A stretch of 64,000 nucleotides of DNA. Origin: Nitrincola alkalisediminis (GTDB lineage Bacteria > Pseudomonadota > Gammaproteobacteria > Pseudomonadales > Balneatricaceae). The stretch is taken from contig NZ_VYTY01000004.1 of NCBI RefSeq assembly GCF_009821115.1, positions 124,001 to 188,000 of the forward strand, read 5' to 3'. The position numbers and the translations under genes were made by a program. A model generated the notes under the pieces. The model saw only the letters and a program-made list of their open reading frames with translations, had not been told where the DNA came from and searched no databases. Position 1 is the stretch's first letter; each line of letters starts with the position of its first letter. Below, piece by piece: positions 1 to 9,258 of this stretch.

Positions 1-758
1 GCATTCTAAGAAACTTACTTACCAATGCTATGCGCTATACGGAGCCCGGTGGGCGAGTTTTGCTAGGGTGTCGTCGTATTGGCAATCATGTGCTTTTGCA
101 GGTGCATGACACGGGGAGAGGGATTCCTTCAGATAAGCTCCTTGAAATTTTCGAAGAGTTCAAACGTGTCGATGCAAACAAAAATCGACAGGACAAGGGC
201 TTAGGTCTTGGTTTAGCAATTGTCGATAAAATATCGCGCATGCTTGCTCATCCCGTGTCTGTTATTTCTCACGAAGGGGTCGGTTCTATCTTTAGTGTTC
301 AGTTACCCTTGGGCGAACTGGTGCCGCACAGCTTGATTCCGGTGTGTGAACGGGAAGGCTATGATCAGCATTTATTGGGTGCCCAGATTTGGATGATCGA
401 CAACGATGCGGCCATTTGCAATGCAATGAGTGTCTTGCTAGAGGGGTGGGGGTGTGAGTTATTAACGGCGCAAAGCTTGGATGAGCTGAATGAAAAAGTC
501 AGTGTCGGCAGTGATCCAGTGGATCTCCTCATCGCCGATTATCATCTGGACAATGGTGTTGTTGGCACCGATGTTGTCGCTGAAATCCTTGGACGTCGTC
601 GGGAGCTGCCACCGGTGTTAATGATCACCGCTAACTACACCAACGAATTGAAACAGCAAATTCGTGAATCTGGGTACTTGTTGATGAATAAACCCGTCAA
701 ACCCATGAAGTTGAAGGCGACGCTCACTCACTTGCTCAGAACGAGATCTTCCCAGTAG
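1..758 (+). CDS. Hybrid sensor histidine kinase/response regulator, 3' part
   Basis: The reading frame is open from the first base, so the 5' part lies outside the window; the internal ATG at 30 is not the start. The visible part opens in the kinase ATPase domain: N-box (LRNLLTNAMRYT), G1 (DTGRGIP), F-box (FEEFKR) and G2 (GLGLGLAIV). A receiver domain follows, with the acidic DND pair, a phospho-acceptor Asp in IADYHLDNG and the conserved Lys in NKPVKP. A cytoplasmic kinase that can pass phosphate to its own receiver is expected. It converges on the LuxR-type regulator at 775-1449. That pairing, plus the PQQ-associated gene next door, recalls the ErcS/ErbR-type control of alcohol oxidation in Pseudomonas (inference). 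Confidence 0.88.
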   Translation, partial: ILRNLLTNAMRYTEPGGRVLLGCRRIGNHVLLQVHDTGRGIPSDKLLEIFEEFKRVDANKNRQDKGLGLGLAIVDKISRMLAHPVSVISHEGVGSIFSVQLPLGELVPHSLIPVCEREGYDQHLLGAQIWMIDNDAAICNAMSVLLEGWGCELLTAQSLDELNEKVSVGSDPVDLLIADYHLDNGVVGTDVVAEILGRRRELPPVLMITANYTNELKQQIRESGYLLMNKPVKPMKLKATLTHLLRTRSSQ

Positions 759-774
759 GAAGATCTCGTGCGTG

Positions 775-1449
775 TTAACGACGAAGGTAGTTGGAAAAGT
801 CAATATCGCTCGCCGCGAGGATGGCTTGCACGCGGTTGTGGACGCCAAGCTTGGATAAAATAGCGGAGACATGGGCTTTCACCGTTGTTTCTGCAATATT
901 CAGATTGTACGCAATCTGCTTGTTGGATTCGCCTTTCACCATTCGCTCAAGAACCAAGAGTTGACGTCGTGTCAGCGACTGCAATAACTCAGTCGGAACG
1001 TCCTTTTGCATGAGTTGACGGCGGTTGCGACGACTGTCCTGTTCGCTGCTTTGTCGAATGATATCGGGGGGGAGGTAAACATTGCCATTCAGAATCTGCT
1101 GCAAGGCTTCGGTCATTTGCGCTCGCGGTGATGATTTTGAAATGAAACCGACGGCACCACAGGTAATGGCTTGTAAGACCACTTGCTTTTCATCTTCCGC
1201 GGATACGATCACAACGGGGATGGTGGGTGCTTCATTGCGAATTGAAATGAGGCCATTGAGTCCATTCATGCCGGGCATATTCAGATCCAACAGGACTAAG
1301 TCCAGTTCATCGTCTTGCGTTGCGATTTCAAGGGCATTGTCGAGATTCTCTGTTTCGATGATTTCAGCACCTTCAAAGGCAGACTGAATCACGCCACAGA
1401 TGGCATCTCGAAACAATGGGTGATCATCGGCTATTAATATTTTATACAC
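775..1449 (-). CDS. NarL/LuxR-family response regulator (AgmR/ErbR-like)
   Basis: 224 aa, full length for the family. The N-terminal receiver has the DD pair at residues 8-9, phospho-acceptor Asp55 ([10 protein letters not shown]), and the conserved Ser/Lys positions (VSAED, ISKSS). The C-terminal LuxR helix-turn-helix is at about 155-215 ([22 protein letters not shown], then [17 protein letters not shown]). The opening [14 protein letters not shown] is the form I associate with AgmR/ErbR/ExaE, regulators of quinoprotein alcohol dehydrogenases. It probably acts as a DNA-binding activator phosphorylated by the adjacent kinase. It is transcribed in the same direction as the CxxxCW gene at 1509-2093, 59 bp upstream. 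Assignment to PQQ control rests on context. Confidence 0.9.
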   Translation of the reverse strand: MYKILIADDHPLFRDAICGVIQSAFEGAEIIETENLDNALEIATQDDELDLVLLDLNMPGMNGLNGLISIRNEAPTIPVVIVSAEDEKQVVLQAITCGAVGFISKSSPRAQMTEALQQILNGNVYLPPDIIRQSSEQDSRRNRRQLMQKDVPTELLQSLTRRQLLVLERMVKGESNKQIAYNLNIAETTVKAHVSAILSKLGVHNRVQAILAASDIDFSNYLRR

Positions 1450-1508
1450 AATTATACCTGTTTATGATTATTATCAGGGTTATTTACAGTCAACTCTACT
1501 CAGCGATC

Positions 1509-2093
1509 TTAAGGAACCTCGCCTGTAGCGTATAAAAGTGCGTCCACTGCTAAGGGTTCTGGATGAGTCTCTTTTAAAGCATACCCTGCCTCAAGCCATC
1601 CGTCACTGCCTTCGGCATACCACAATAGTTGTGTATACCCCCAAGAATGTGCGCGTTTCACGGCATTCCATGACATCCAGCAATCAGCCGTGCAAAAAAG
1701 GGCGATGGGGTGGTTTCGATCGCCTTGGCTTAATTCGAACAAATGCTTGGCAAAGTACTCGATCCAATGGTTTTCTAACTCTCCCCAGCCAACGTTTGGA
1801 AGCCAGAGGCTGTTAGGGAGGGTTTGTCTTGGTGTATCGTAAATAAAGATACCATCGCGCCAGGTGACCGGTTGGACGTCGATTAGCCGTGTTTCAGGGT
1901 GTTTTTGTAACTGGTGACGGAGTTCTTCGGTTGTCAGTGTGATTCCGCCTTGAACCTCAAGCGGTGTCGCACTGCGATAGTAACTGATGCGATAACCCTC
2001 TGGTGAGAAGTGTGCAGGAGTATCTAGGTTTGTTGCCAACCCCGAAATGCTATATAGCATGAGTATTGCACCGATTGATCTGCGCCGTCTCAT
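1509..2093 (-). CDS. PQQ-dependent catabolism-associated CxxxCW-motif protein
   Basis: 194 aa with a short basic N-terminus and hydrophobic signal segment (residues about 1-22), so probably periplasmic. Rhodanese-like fold is suggested by the RLIDVQP segment near residue 75. The diagnostic part is FCTADCWMSWNAVKRAHSWG near residue 134, with two Cys followed by Trp. This matches the family named 'PQQ-dependent catabolism-associated CXXCW motif', found only in genomes with quinoprotein alcohol dehydrogenases. Its biochemical role is not established. The rest of the PQQ cluster is more than 34 kb away in this window, so the gene is a split-off member next to its likely regulators. Confidence 0.85.
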   Translation of the reverse strand: MRRRRSIGAILMLYSISGLATNLDTPAHFSPEGYRISYYRSATPLEVQGGITLTTEELRHQLQKHPETRLIDVQPVTWRDGIFIYDTPRQTLPNSLWLPNVGWGELENHWIEYFAKHLFELSQGDRNHPIALFCTADCWMSWNAVKRAHSWGYTQLLWYAEGSDGWLEAGYALKETHPEPLAVDALLYATGEVP

Positions 2094-2190
2094 ACCTCGG
2101 TACTCGTCTTGAAGGTTTATAGTTCATATAAACCATTACACTCCTGTTGCGCAAATGGCATAAGTAGACGTTCGAATAAAAAAAATACGA

Positions 2191-2199
2191 CCTAAGTAC
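2191..2199 (+). promoter_or_regulatory. Candidate NarL-type half-site (CCTAAGTAC)
   Basis: CCTAAGTAC lies upstream of the CxxxCW gene. Read on the minus strand it gives TACTTAGG, which resembles a NarL-type heptamer (TACYYMT). The same 9-mer lies upstream of the quinoprotein dehydrogenase (44530-44538) and related CTTAAGTA copies lie at 40612 and 41178. Tentative. Confidence 0.3.
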
Positions 2200-2289
2200 T
2201 GTTTTGTGGGTTTATATAAGAGTTTAACGGTCTTTGGCTTAATTTAAGGTAAAATGAGCCTTCGTAAATGAAATAAGGGTGGAAGGGGT

Positions 2290-2709
2290 ATGATGTATCT
2301 TTGGGTGAAGCTGTTACATATCGTGGCAATGACCAGTTGGATGGCTGGCATTTTCTACTTACCTCGTATTTATGTTCATTATGTCGAAGGACGCGCGGAG
2401 GGGCAGGATGTCTCACGGTTAGCCATCATGGCGCGTAAACTGTTTGGGTTTATGAGCATTATGGCGGTTTTTACACTGATATTTGGTCTGGTTTTATGGC
2501 TGGGCTTTGGCTTTCGCGGGGGGTGGATACATGCGAAACTTTTATTTGTTGCATTTTTGATTGGATATCACGGGTGGTGCTTTGCTTATTTGAAAAGGCT
2601 GCAAAGAGGGGAGTTGAATCAAAGCGGTCGTTATTTCAGATTATTTAACGAACTGCCGTTATTAATTTTTATCCCGATTTTGTATTTTGTGTTATTTAAG
2701 CCGTTTTAA
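2290..2709 (+). CDS. hemJ: Protoporphyrinogen IX oxidase HemJ-like membrane protein
   Basis: 139 aa, four hydrophobic helices. Matches HemJ (UPF0093): the N-terminal W-x-K-x-LH-x-x-A-x-x-x-W-x-AG-x-FYLPR block carries the conserved His of helix 1, and there is an LFNE-x-P motif near the C-terminus. HemJ oxidises protoporphyrinogen IX to protoporphyrin IX in haem synthesis at the inner membrane. Two ATGs stand in tandem (2290 and 2293). The purine-rich GGAAGGGG at 2281-2288 gives better spacing to 2293. The gene is convergent with ubiJ and appears to stand alone. Confidence 0.88.
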   Translation: MMYLWVKLLHIVAMTSWMAGIFYLPRIYVHYVEGRAEGQDVSRLAIMARKLFGFMSIMAVFTLIFGLVLWLGFGFRGGWIHAKLLFVAFLIGYHGWCFAYLKRLQRGELNQSGRYFRLFNELPLLIFIPILYFVLFKPF

Positions 2710-2774
2710 AAACGAAACACACTTTTACTCATGGCTCAGATCCTGCAAACATCTGAGCCTGATTCGAGCCTGAT

Positions 2775-3392
2775 TCAAGTGGTTCGCGCCAATAAACGCT
2801 GGATGCGTGCTTCAAGCCTAGCGACATCGTCTCGTAATGCCTCAACCTCACAGGTAAAGCCTTCGACCTCTGCTGGAGGGGGTAATACTCGCGACTCTTC
2901 TTGAAGAAACTCTTTGGTGTTAAGCGCAAAACTGGCTGCGCTGTGTTTAAGGTAGCGTGACTGTGCTGTAAATGCCTCGGCGACTGGGTGAGCCAAGGTG
3001 TCGCCTAGCCATTCGGCCAACCAGGCTTCCCAATCAATTGAGAAATCCCTTAACAGTGCTTTAAGTGATTGCGCTAAATTAAGGTCCCCTTCAAGTTCAA
3101 TACCCTGACCAAAGAGTTTCCCTTGTGACTGTTCAGATTGAGCCATGATGAACAAGTCGGCCGCTGTGCCCGTTAATGTTAAATCAGGAGGTGTTTCGCT
3201 GTGGTGCAGTAAATCGATGCCCTGCTCATGCATCAGGACGAAAAATGCGTAAGGAGGACTCGTTAGCGTGATATGGATGGATTTGCCCGCTAGTGACTTC
3301 ACTTGAGCCAAGGCTGGAGTATTATGCTTTAACAATAGATTGAGACTGCTTTCGGCACTGCTCAGTAGTGCGGCCTCTAACATGGCTTGCAT
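2775..3392 (-). CDS. ubiJ: Ubiquinone biosynthesis accessory factor UbiJ (SCP2 domain)
   Basis: 205 aa. An N-terminal SCP2 lipid-binding domain (about 15-110) is followed by a helical C-terminus ending in a short coiled coil (about 165-200, EVEALRDDVARLEARIQRLLA). Position directly after ubiE (26 bp gap, same strand) is the standard place for ubiJ, which binds lipid intermediates for the soluble Ubi complex. In many gammaproteobacteria ubiB follows; here the next gene is the convergent hemJ, so ubiB must be elsewhere or absent. Confidence 0.88.
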   Translation of the reverse strand: MQAMLEAALLSSAESSLNLLLKHNTPALAQVKSLAGKSIHITLTSPPYAFFVLMHEQGIDLLHHSETPPDLTLTGTAADLFIMAQSEQSQGKLFGQGIELEGDLNLAQSLKALLRDFSIDWEAWLAEWLGDTLAHPVAEAFTAQSRYLKHSAASFALNTKEFLQEESRVLPPPAEVEGFTCEVEALRDDVARLEARIQRLLARTT

Positions 3393-3418
3393 GCAAAATA
3401 CTCCTTACATAGAGTCGT

Positions 3419-4177
3419 TTAAGGTTTGATGCCTGTGTGAAGTGCGACGACGCCGCCAGTCATGTTTTCATAATGACAGTTGACCAATCCCGCTGTTTTC
3501 ATCATGTCTTTAAGCGTCTCTTGATCCGGATGCATGCGAATCGACTCCGCTAAATAGCGGTAGCTTTCAGCATCATTGGCAATGAGTTTGCCCATTTGCG
3601 GTAAGATGTTAAAGGAGTAAACGTCATAGAGTTTTGATAAAACAGGGTTGTTGGTTTTCGAAAACTCTAACACCATCAGCTTGCCACCCGGTTTGAGCAC
3701 ACGGTGCATTGACTTGAGGGCTGCGTCTTTATCGGTGACATTGCGTAAGCCAAATGCGATGGTGATAATGTCAAAGGTATTGTCAGCGAAGGGGAGGCAC
3801 TCGGCATTGGCTTGAATGTACTCAACATTTCCGGCTGTGCCTGAGTCAATGAGTTTATCGCGCCCAACTTTGAGCATCGAGTCATTGATGTCGGCCAAAA
3901 TGACTTTGCCGTCGCGACCCACGATCCTAGAAAACTTTTTAGTGAGGTCGCCAGTGCCGCCTGCGATATCAAGAATCGTATGGCCAGGGCGTGCACCGCT
4001 GCGCTCAATGGTGATACGTTTCCAAAGACGATGAACCCCACCCGACATTAGGTCGTTCATCAGGTCATATTTACCCGCCACTGAATGAAAGACATCTGCA
4101 ACACGTTTGACTTTTTCATCAACGGGAACTTCGGAAAAACCGAAATGGGTGGTGTTGTCTTTATTGGATTCGCTCAT
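3419..4177 (-). CDS. ubiE: Demethylmenaquinone/2-polyprenyl-6-methoxybenzoquinol methyltransferase UbiE
   Basis: 252 aa, typical length. Class I SAM methyltransferase with the family signature near the N-terminus ([18 protein letters not shown]), motif I glycine loop [12 protein letters not shown], and [10 protein letters not shown]-type UbiE motif seen as [15 protein letters not shown]. It adds the C-methyl group in ubiquinone (and menaquinone) synthesis. ATG start at 4177. Follows the DUF971 gene on the same strand with a 76 bp gap and precedes ubiJ. Confidence 0.97.
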   Translation of the reverse strand: MSESNKDNTTHFGFSEVPVDEKVKRVADVFHSVAGKYDLMNDLMSGGVHRLWKRITIERSGARPGHTILDIAGGTGDLTKKFSRIVGRDGKVILADINDSMLKVGRDKLIDSGTAGNVEYIQANAECLPFADNTFDIITIAFGLRNVTDKDAALKSMHRVLKPGGKLMVLEFSKTNNPVLSKLYDVYSFNILPQMGKLIANDAESYRYLAESIRMHPDQETLKDMMKTAGLVNCHYENMTGGVVALHTGIKP

Positions 4178-4253
4178 AGTACTCGGTCTGCCTGACGGAT
4201 AAGGTTCAAGATGAAGGATAGATTGTAACCTCAGTGAAGCACAATGTCCTGCG

Positions 4254-4637
4254 TCAATGTGATGTCTTCACAATCAAACCTTCATCACGTGATGCACCTG
4301 CGGCTTGTAATGCGGCGAGGTACTCTGTCCAGTAGCTCTCTGCATTGTGGGTTAAATCATGCAGATATTCCCAAGTGTACAGTCCTGAGTCATGACCATC
4401 GTCAAACACAATTTTCAACGCGTAATTTCCGCTAGGGATAATTTCGTTGATCGCGACCCATTTCTTACCTGTTTGTAACGTGCCCTGACCGATACCGTGG
4501 CCTCTCACTTCAGCCGATGGGGAGTGTACCCTCAAAAATTCAGCCGTGAGCTCAAAGCTTCCATCTGGGTAAATTAATTCGAGGGTTCTGGACTTCAAAT
4601 GAAGACGTATATCGGTTGGTAATGGAATCTGAAGCAT
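4254..4637 (-). CDS. DUF971 (gamma-butyrobetaine hydroxylase N-terminal-like) protein
   Basis: 127 aa. The core matches DUF971: [15 protein letters not shown] at the start, then [15 protein letters not shown] and the [20 protein letters not shown] segment. In related genomes this small protein sits between hslU and ubiE, as here. The family is the stand-alone form of the N-terminal domain of gamma-butyrobetaine hydroxylase; its function in bacteria is not settled. ATG at 4637 is preceded by AAGGGG at a suitable distance. Confidence 0.85.
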   Translation of the reverse strand: MLQIPLPTDIRLHLKSRTLELIYPDGSFELTAEFLRVHSPSAEVRGHGIGQGTLQTGKKWVAINEIIPSGNYALKIVFDDGHDSGLYTWEYLHDLTHNAESYWTEYLAALQAAGASRDEGLIVKTSH

Positions 4638-4664
4638 ATCAAAACCCCTTGCGTTTGTTGGACG

Positions 4665-4689
4665 CTTAGGGCCTTAAAAAGGCCCTAAG
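4665..4689 (-). other. Hairpin between hslU and the DUF971 gene
   Basis: Perfect 11-bp stem CTTAGGGCCTT/AAGGCCCTAAG with a 3-nt loop, 10 bp after the hslU stop. There is no U-run after it on the minus strand, so it is more likely an mRNA-stabilising or partial termination structure than a strong terminator. Confidence 0.5.
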
Positions 4690-4699
4690 ATACAGGTTG

Positions 4700-6031
4700 T
4701 TAGAGGATGTAGTGACTTAAATCTTCATTGCCGCTGAGCTCAGCCAGTTGAGCGTTGACAAAGGCTTCGTCAATGGTAATACGTTCGCCGTTTTTATCTG
4801 ATGCGGAGAACGACAGTTCATCCAACAAGCGCTCCATCATGGTGTGCAGACGACGCGCACCGATGTTTTCAGTTTTTTCATTCACCTGAAAGGCCAGCTC
4901 TGCAATGCGACGTATGCCATCATCGGTAAACTCAATGAGTAAGCCTTCAGTGGCCAGCAGGGCTTTGTACTGTTCAGTGAGCGATGCCGTTGGCTCTGTC
5001 AGAATACGTCTAAAGTCATCGGGCGTGAGTGCTTGTAACTCAACACGAATCGGCAAACGGCCTTGCAGTTCAGGAATGAGGTCAGAAGGCTTCGCTAAAT
5101 GAAACGCACCTGAGGCAATAAATAAGATATGGTCGGTTTTGACCATGCCGTACTTGGTTGTGACGGTTGAGCCTTCAATGAGCGGAAGCAAGTCACGCTG
5201 TACCCCTTCGCGAGACACATCACCGCCACTACCGCTGTCGCTGCGCTTGCAGACCTTATCGATTTCGTCTAAGAAAACAATGCCGTTTTGTTCAACCAGA
5301 TCAACCGCTTGCTGTTTGATATCGTCTTCTTTAACAAGATTGGCGGCTTCTTCATCGATTAAAAGCTTTAACGCATCTTTGACTTTTAAACGACGAGATT
5401 GTTTTTTCGCTTGGCCAAGGCTAGAGAACATGCTCTGCAACTGATTGGTCATTTCCTCCATGCCTGGAGGTGCCATAATTTCAACGCCCACTTTGGGCTG
5501 TGCCACTTCGATTTCAATTTCTTTATCGTCGAGTTGGCCTTCACGGAGTTTCTTACGGAAGATTTGACGTGTGGCCGTGTCTGTTTTAGCGGGCTCGTCG
5601 TAGCCTGTGCTGCGTGCAGGGGGCAGTAGCGCATCTAAAATGCGCTCTTCAGCGGCATCTTCCGCGCGTGTGCGCATTTTGACCATGGCCTGTTCACGAA
5701 CCATCTTAACGGACATTTCGACCAAGTCACGAATAATGGTCTCGACATCACGGCCCACATAGCCGACTTCTGTAAACTTAGTGGCTTCAACTTTAATGAA
5801 GGGGGCATTGGCGAGTTTAGCCAAGCGACGTGCAATTTCAGTTTTGCCGACACCGGTTGGGCCAATCATTAAAATGTTTTTTGGGGTGACTTCTGGGCGC
5901 AATGCATCGCTCAGTTGCATACGACGCCAGCGATTGCGAAGCGCAATTGCAACGGAACGTTTAGCCTGATCTTGACCGACAATATGACGGTTGAGTTCGT
6001 GGACAATTTCTCTTGGGGTCATTTCGGACAT
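4700..6031 (-). CDS. hslU: ATP-dependent protease ATPase subunit HslU
   Basis: 443 aa, family length. AAA+ ATPase: Walker [14 protein letters not shown] near residue 56, Walker [10 protein letters not shown] near 250, the GYVGRD pore loop near 91, and a C-terminal tail ending SHYIL that docks into HslV. An I-domain lies at about 110-230. It unfolds substrates and feeds them into HslV in the cytoplasm. Its ATG overlaps the last base of the hslV stop codon, so the two are translationally coupled. Confidence 0.98.
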   Translation of the reverse strand: MSEMTPREIVHELNRHIVGQDQAKRSVAIALRNRWRRMQLSDALRPEVTPKNILMIGPTGVGKTEIARRLAKLANAPFIKVEATKFTEVGYVGRDVETIIRDLVEMSVKMVREQAMVKMRTRAEDAAEERILDALLPPARSTGYDEPAKTDTATRQIFRKKLREGQLDDKEIEIEVAQPKVGVEIMAPPGMEEMTNQLQSMFSSLGQAKKQSRRLKVKDALKLLIDEEAANLVKEDDIKQQAVDLVEQNGIVFLDEIDKVCKRSDSGSGGDVSREGVQRDLLPLIEGSTVTTKYGMVKTDHILFIASGAFHLAKPSDLIPELQGRLPIRVELQALTPDDFRRILTEPTASLTEQYKALLATEGLLIEFTDDGIRRIAELAFQVNEKTENIGARRLHTMMERLLDELSFSASDKNGERITIDEAFVNAQLAELSGNEDLSHYIL

Positions 6032-6573
6032 CAGGCTTCTCCTTGAGTGACAGATTCGAGTTGCTCAATGGTTAAGTTGTGGTTTGTGAATACGCAAATA
6101 TCACCCGCAATGTGCAAGCTTTTTTCGACGATTTCTCTGGCACTCAGTTCAGTGTTGTCAACGAGAGCACGCGCGGCAGCGAGTGCATAGTTTCCACCTG
6201 AGCCAATGGCAACCACTCCGTCTTCTGGATCAATGACATCGCCATTACCCGAAATTAAAAAGGTTCGGTCTTTGTTTGCGACAAGCATTAAGGCTTCGAG
6301 TCGTCTCAGAACGCGATCGCTGCGCCATTCACGCGCGAGGTAGATGACCGCATTGACGATATTGCCTTGGTGTTTGTCGAGCTGTTGCTCGAATAAATCT
6401 CTAAGGGTGATGGCGTCGGCCGTACCGCCAGCAAACCCAGTGATGACTTGATGTTTAGCAAGGACATTTACTTTTTTCGCTGTCCCTTTCATAACGGTGT
6501 TGCCCAGTGAAACCTGACCATCACCCCCAACCACCACTTGGTTGCCACGACGTACCGAAACGATTGTTGTCAT
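6031..6573 (-). CDS. hslV: ATP-dependent protease proteolytic subunit HslV
   Basis: 180 aa. N-terminal-nucleophile peptidase: after Met removal the catalytic Thr2 is exposed (MTTIVSVRR), with [14 protein letters not shown] and [11 protein letters not shown] conserved. Forms the dodecameric core of the HslVU protease. The upstream sequence lacks a free Shine-Dalgarno; the only GGGA lies inside the long hairpin at 6577-6631, ending 3 nt before the ATG. Confidence 0.98.
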   Translation of the reverse strand: MTTIVSVRRGNQVVVGGDGQVSLGNTVMKGTAKKVNVLAKHQVITGFAGGTADAITLRDLFEQQLDKHQGNIVNAVIYLAREWRSDRVLRRLEALMLVANKDRTFLISGNGDVIDPEDGVVAIGSGGNYALAAARALVDNTELSAREIVEKSLHIAGDICVFTNHNLTIEQLESVTQGEA

Positions 6574-6576
6574 ATT

Positions 6577-6631
6577 AAAAAATCCCGTTGCGCTTCAATT
6601 CATCATGATATGGATGCGCAATGGGATTTTT
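6577..6631 (-). promoter_or_regulatory. Long stem-loop in the hslV leader, covering the ribosome site
   Basis: Arms 6579-6593 and 6616-6630 pair over about 15 bp with one mismatch (A opposite C in the minus-strand RNA), loop of 22 nt, followed by a U-run that ends 3 nt before the hslV ATG. The GGGA that could serve as Shine-Dalgarno is in the 3' arm. It could act as an RNA thermometer, an attenuator or a stability element. A conserved 5' stem-loop is known for E. coli hslVU mRNA. Confidence 0.55.
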
Positions 6632-6642
6632 CAAGGGTTAGA

Positions 6643-6673
6643 CGTTTGAGTGTGACGAAAAAACGCTCAAACG
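6643..6673 (-). other. Hairpin just after the SPOR gene
   Basis: CGTTTGAGTG at 6643-6652 faces CGCTCAAACG at 6664-6673, a 10-bp stem with one G-T pair, 6 bp after the SPOR stop codon. The U-rich stretch lies in the loop, not after the stem, so termination is uncertain. Confidence 0.4.
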
Positions 6674-6678
6674 CTCGA

Positions 6679-7395
6679 TTAATTGAGTGGAATCGGCATT
6701 GGGGTGATGCCAAGGCTTGTTAACTGGTTACGAGCACTGTTCAGTTCTGAACGATTATTGAATGGGCCTGTGCGTACCCGATACCAAATGCCATTCTCAC
6801 CATCAACACGTGATGTGTGGACATTCGGTAGCCCCGAGAGCAATAGCTGTGCGCGCATGCGTTCAGCATCGCTTTCCGAACGGAAAGAGCCAGCTTGCAA
6901 TAAAAAACGCTCTTGAATAGCACCCGGCGCATTGGCGTTTCGAGGGGTAGATCGATACACGTTCTGGGGTGCTTGCACTTCGCTTCTGGGCAGAATGTCA
7001 TAAAAATCAAATCGACTTTCACGGACATCAGGAATGGGGTCGGCTTCTGGCTCAGCAGGTTGTGCTGGAGCGGCAACGGGGGCTGGAGCCGTCGTTGCCG
7101 GTGCAACCGGGGTGGGGGCTGCAGGTGCAGACACCGGTGGCTGTTTTGGCGCAGGTTGTTTAATTCTAGCGTCAGGATGTTCCGCTTGAAGCAAGACGTA
7201 CAACAGTGAGCCAAGTCCACCGAGCGCAAGCAGCGTTAATAAGGGACGTTTATACGAGCCCTTAGCGGCAGGCGCAGACGGTTTCTTTTTGCTCGGCTTC
7301 GTTGCTACCAGTGGAGGTGCGCTTTTTGGACGTGCGGGTGCACGACTGGCTGAGCTGTTACTACGACGCTTTTGAGCAAAATCCTGCCTAGCCAT
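6679..7395 (-). CDS. SPOR-domain cell-division protein (FtsN-like)
   Basis: 238 aa. A basic cytoplasmic N-terminus (about 1-48), one transmembrane helix (about 50-68, LLTLLALGGLGSLLYVLL), a Pro/Ala-rich periplasmic linker (about 75-125) and a C-terminal SPOR domain (about 158-236, FLLQAGSFRSESDAERMRAQL, then WYRVRTGPF). SPOR domains bind denuded peptidoglycan at the septum. Position between argS and hslV is the usual location of ftsN-like genes in gammaproteobacteria. True FtsN identity depends on a short essential helix I cannot confirm. Confidence 0.87.
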   Translation of the reverse strand: MARQDFAQKRRSNSSASRAPARPKSAPPLVATKPSKKKPSAPAAKGSYKRPLLTLLALGGLGSLLYVLLQAEHPDARIKQPAPKQPPVSAPAAPTPVAPATTAPAPVAAPAQPAEPEADPIPDVRESRFDFYDILPRSEVQAPQNVYRSTPRNANAPGAIQERFLLQAGSFRSESDAERMRAQLLLSGLPNVHTSRVDGENGIWYRVRTGPFNNRSELNSARNQLTSLGITPMPIPLN

Positions 7396-7398
7396 AAT

Positions 7399-9159
7399 TT
7401 ACATCTGCTCCGGAGCCGAAACACCCAATAAGTTCAGACCGTTTGCCAATACCTGTCGAACGGCGACACTTAACGTGAGGCGAGCATTTCTCAGTGCAAC
7501 GTCGTCTATGATCATTTTGTGACCATTGTACCAAGTATGGTAATCGCTGGCTAAATCACGCAAATAGTTGGCGAGAACATGAGGCTCAAAGTTTAAGGCC
7601 GCATTGCGAAGCACATCGGGATACTTGGTCAGTTGTGTAATCAGGTCTTTTTCTGTTTCGCTATCAAGACGGCTAAGCTCAGCCACGCCTTGAGCCTGAT
7701 CCCAGCTCATGTTTGCGTCTTCTAGTTTTCTGAGGACGGAGCAAACACGCGCGTGGGCATATTGAATGTAGTACACAGGGTTGTCTTTTGATTCAGATTT
7801 TGCCAACTCTAAATCAAAGTCCATGTGCTGTTCGGCTTTGCGGGTGACATAGAAAAAGCGGCAGGCATCGCTGCCAACTTCATCGCGTAATTCGCGTAAG
7901 GTCACAAATGAGCCTGAACGTGTGGACATTTGCACACGCTCTTCACCCCGATAGAGAATGGCAAACTGAACAAGGCGAACCACTAAATTGTCTGGGTTGT
8001 AGCCAAGCGCTTGAATGGCTGCTTTCACACGTGTGATGTAACCGTGGTGGTCGGCACCCCAAATGTTGACGACTTGATCGAAGCCACGATCAAATTTATT
8101 CATGTGGTAGGCAATATCAGACGCGAAATAGGTGGTTTGACCGTTGGCGCGTTTTACAACGCGGTCTTTATCGTCACCAAAGGCGGTAGATCTAAACCAA
8201 GTGTTGCCTTCGGCCTCATAGAGGTGGCCTTTTTCTTGAAGAATGTTCAACGCAACGTCGACATCGCCGCTGTGGGTTAATGAGCGCTCTGAGAACCAGA
8301 CTTGGTAATTAATGCCAAACTCGCTCAGGTCTTCACGGATATCACCTAGGATCGACTCTAAGCCAGCACGAAACACGATTTCGTAGCCTTCTTCGCCCAG
8401 CAGTTCCTTCGCGCGCTCAATCAGGGCATCAATGTAGACGTCCTTATCGCCCCCATCGGGCTCATCGGCAGGGAGGTTATCAAACACTTGAGCGTGGGTG
8501 CGTAAAAAGCGATTGCCATGCTCTTGCTGCAATGCATGTGCGATATCACGAATGTAGTGGCCTTGATACGCATTCGTTGGGAAGACCAGATCCATGTCCA
8601 GATCTTCTAAATAGCGTAACCATACGCTGGCCGCTAAGATATTCATCTGGCGGCCTGCATCGTTGACGTAATATTCACGCTCAACCTCAAGGCCCGCGGC
8701 TTCAAGCAGGTCAGCAACGCTGGCTCCATACGCAGCCCCACGACCATGGCCGACGTGCAAAGGCCCTGTTGGGTTTGCTGACACAAACTCGACTTGTACG
8801 CGAGGACCTGAGTTGGCAGGTGCACGCCCGAATTCAGAGCCTTCGGTGAGGATTTTTTCAACGACCGAATAAATAGAGGACTGGTTGATGAAAAAGTTAA
8901 TAAAACCAGGGCCTGCGATCTCTGTTCGGACGACCTGATCTGATTGAGGAAGCGCGGCGCAGATTTTTTCAGCCAGTTGTCGAGGGTTGCATCGCGCCGC
9001 TTTTGCCAGAGTTAATGCAACATTGCTGGCGAGATCGCCATGGGCTTTGTCGCGTGTATTTTCAATGTGAATACTGGCGCTGGTGTCGGCGGGTAAGGTT
9101 CCCTCTGAGATCAGGTTTGTCAACGCTGATTGAATAAGATCTGCTATATGCTCTTTCAT
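7399..9159 (-). CDS. argS: Arginyl-tRNA synthetase
   Basis: 586 aa, class I synthetase. The HIGH-type signature appears as [13 protein letters not shown] near residue 125 and the KMSKS region as VQMSTRSG near 385, the degenerate form normal for ArgRS. An N-terminal Add1 domain (about 5-90) and the C-terminal DALR anticodon-binding domain (about 465-586) are present. Charges tRNA-Arg. It is followed 3 bp later by the SPOR gene, so argS-SPOR-hslVU are probably cotranscribed. Confidence 0.98.
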   Translation of the reverse strand: MKEHIADLIQSALTNLISEGTLPADTSASIHIENTRDKAHGDLASNVALTLAKAARCNPRQLAEKICAALPQSDQVVRTEIAGPGFINFFINQSSIYSVVEKILTEGSEFGRAPANSGPRVQVEFVSANPTGPLHVGHGRGAAYGASVADLLEAAGLEVEREYYVNDAGRQMNILAASVWLRYLEDLDMDLVFPTNAYQGHYIRDIAHALQQEHGNRFLRTHAQVFDNLPADEPDGGDKDVYIDALIERAKELLGEEGYEIVFRAGLESILGDIREDLSEFGINYQVWFSERSLTHSGDVDVALNILQEKGHLYEAEGNTWFRSTAFGDDKDRVVKRANGQTTYFASDIAYHMNKFDRGFDQVVNIWGADHHGYITRVKAAIQALGYNPDNLVVRLVQFAILYRGEERVQMSTRSGSFVTLRELRDEVGSDACRFFYVTRKAEQHMDFDLELAKSESKDNPVYYIQYAHARVCSVLRKLEDANMSWDQAQGVAELSRLDSETEKDLITQLTKYPDVLRNAALNFEPHVLANYLRDLASDYHTWYNGHKMIIDDVALRNARLTLSVAVRQVLANGLNLLGVSAPEQM

Positions 9160-9258
9160 TAGATTACCGTTGGGTGAAAAAGATGCGCTTGCCGGCGCGA
9201 CCGGAATACGTACTAACCCGTTATTATAATTCGTCTAGGCCCTAGAATGCCAACCCCA

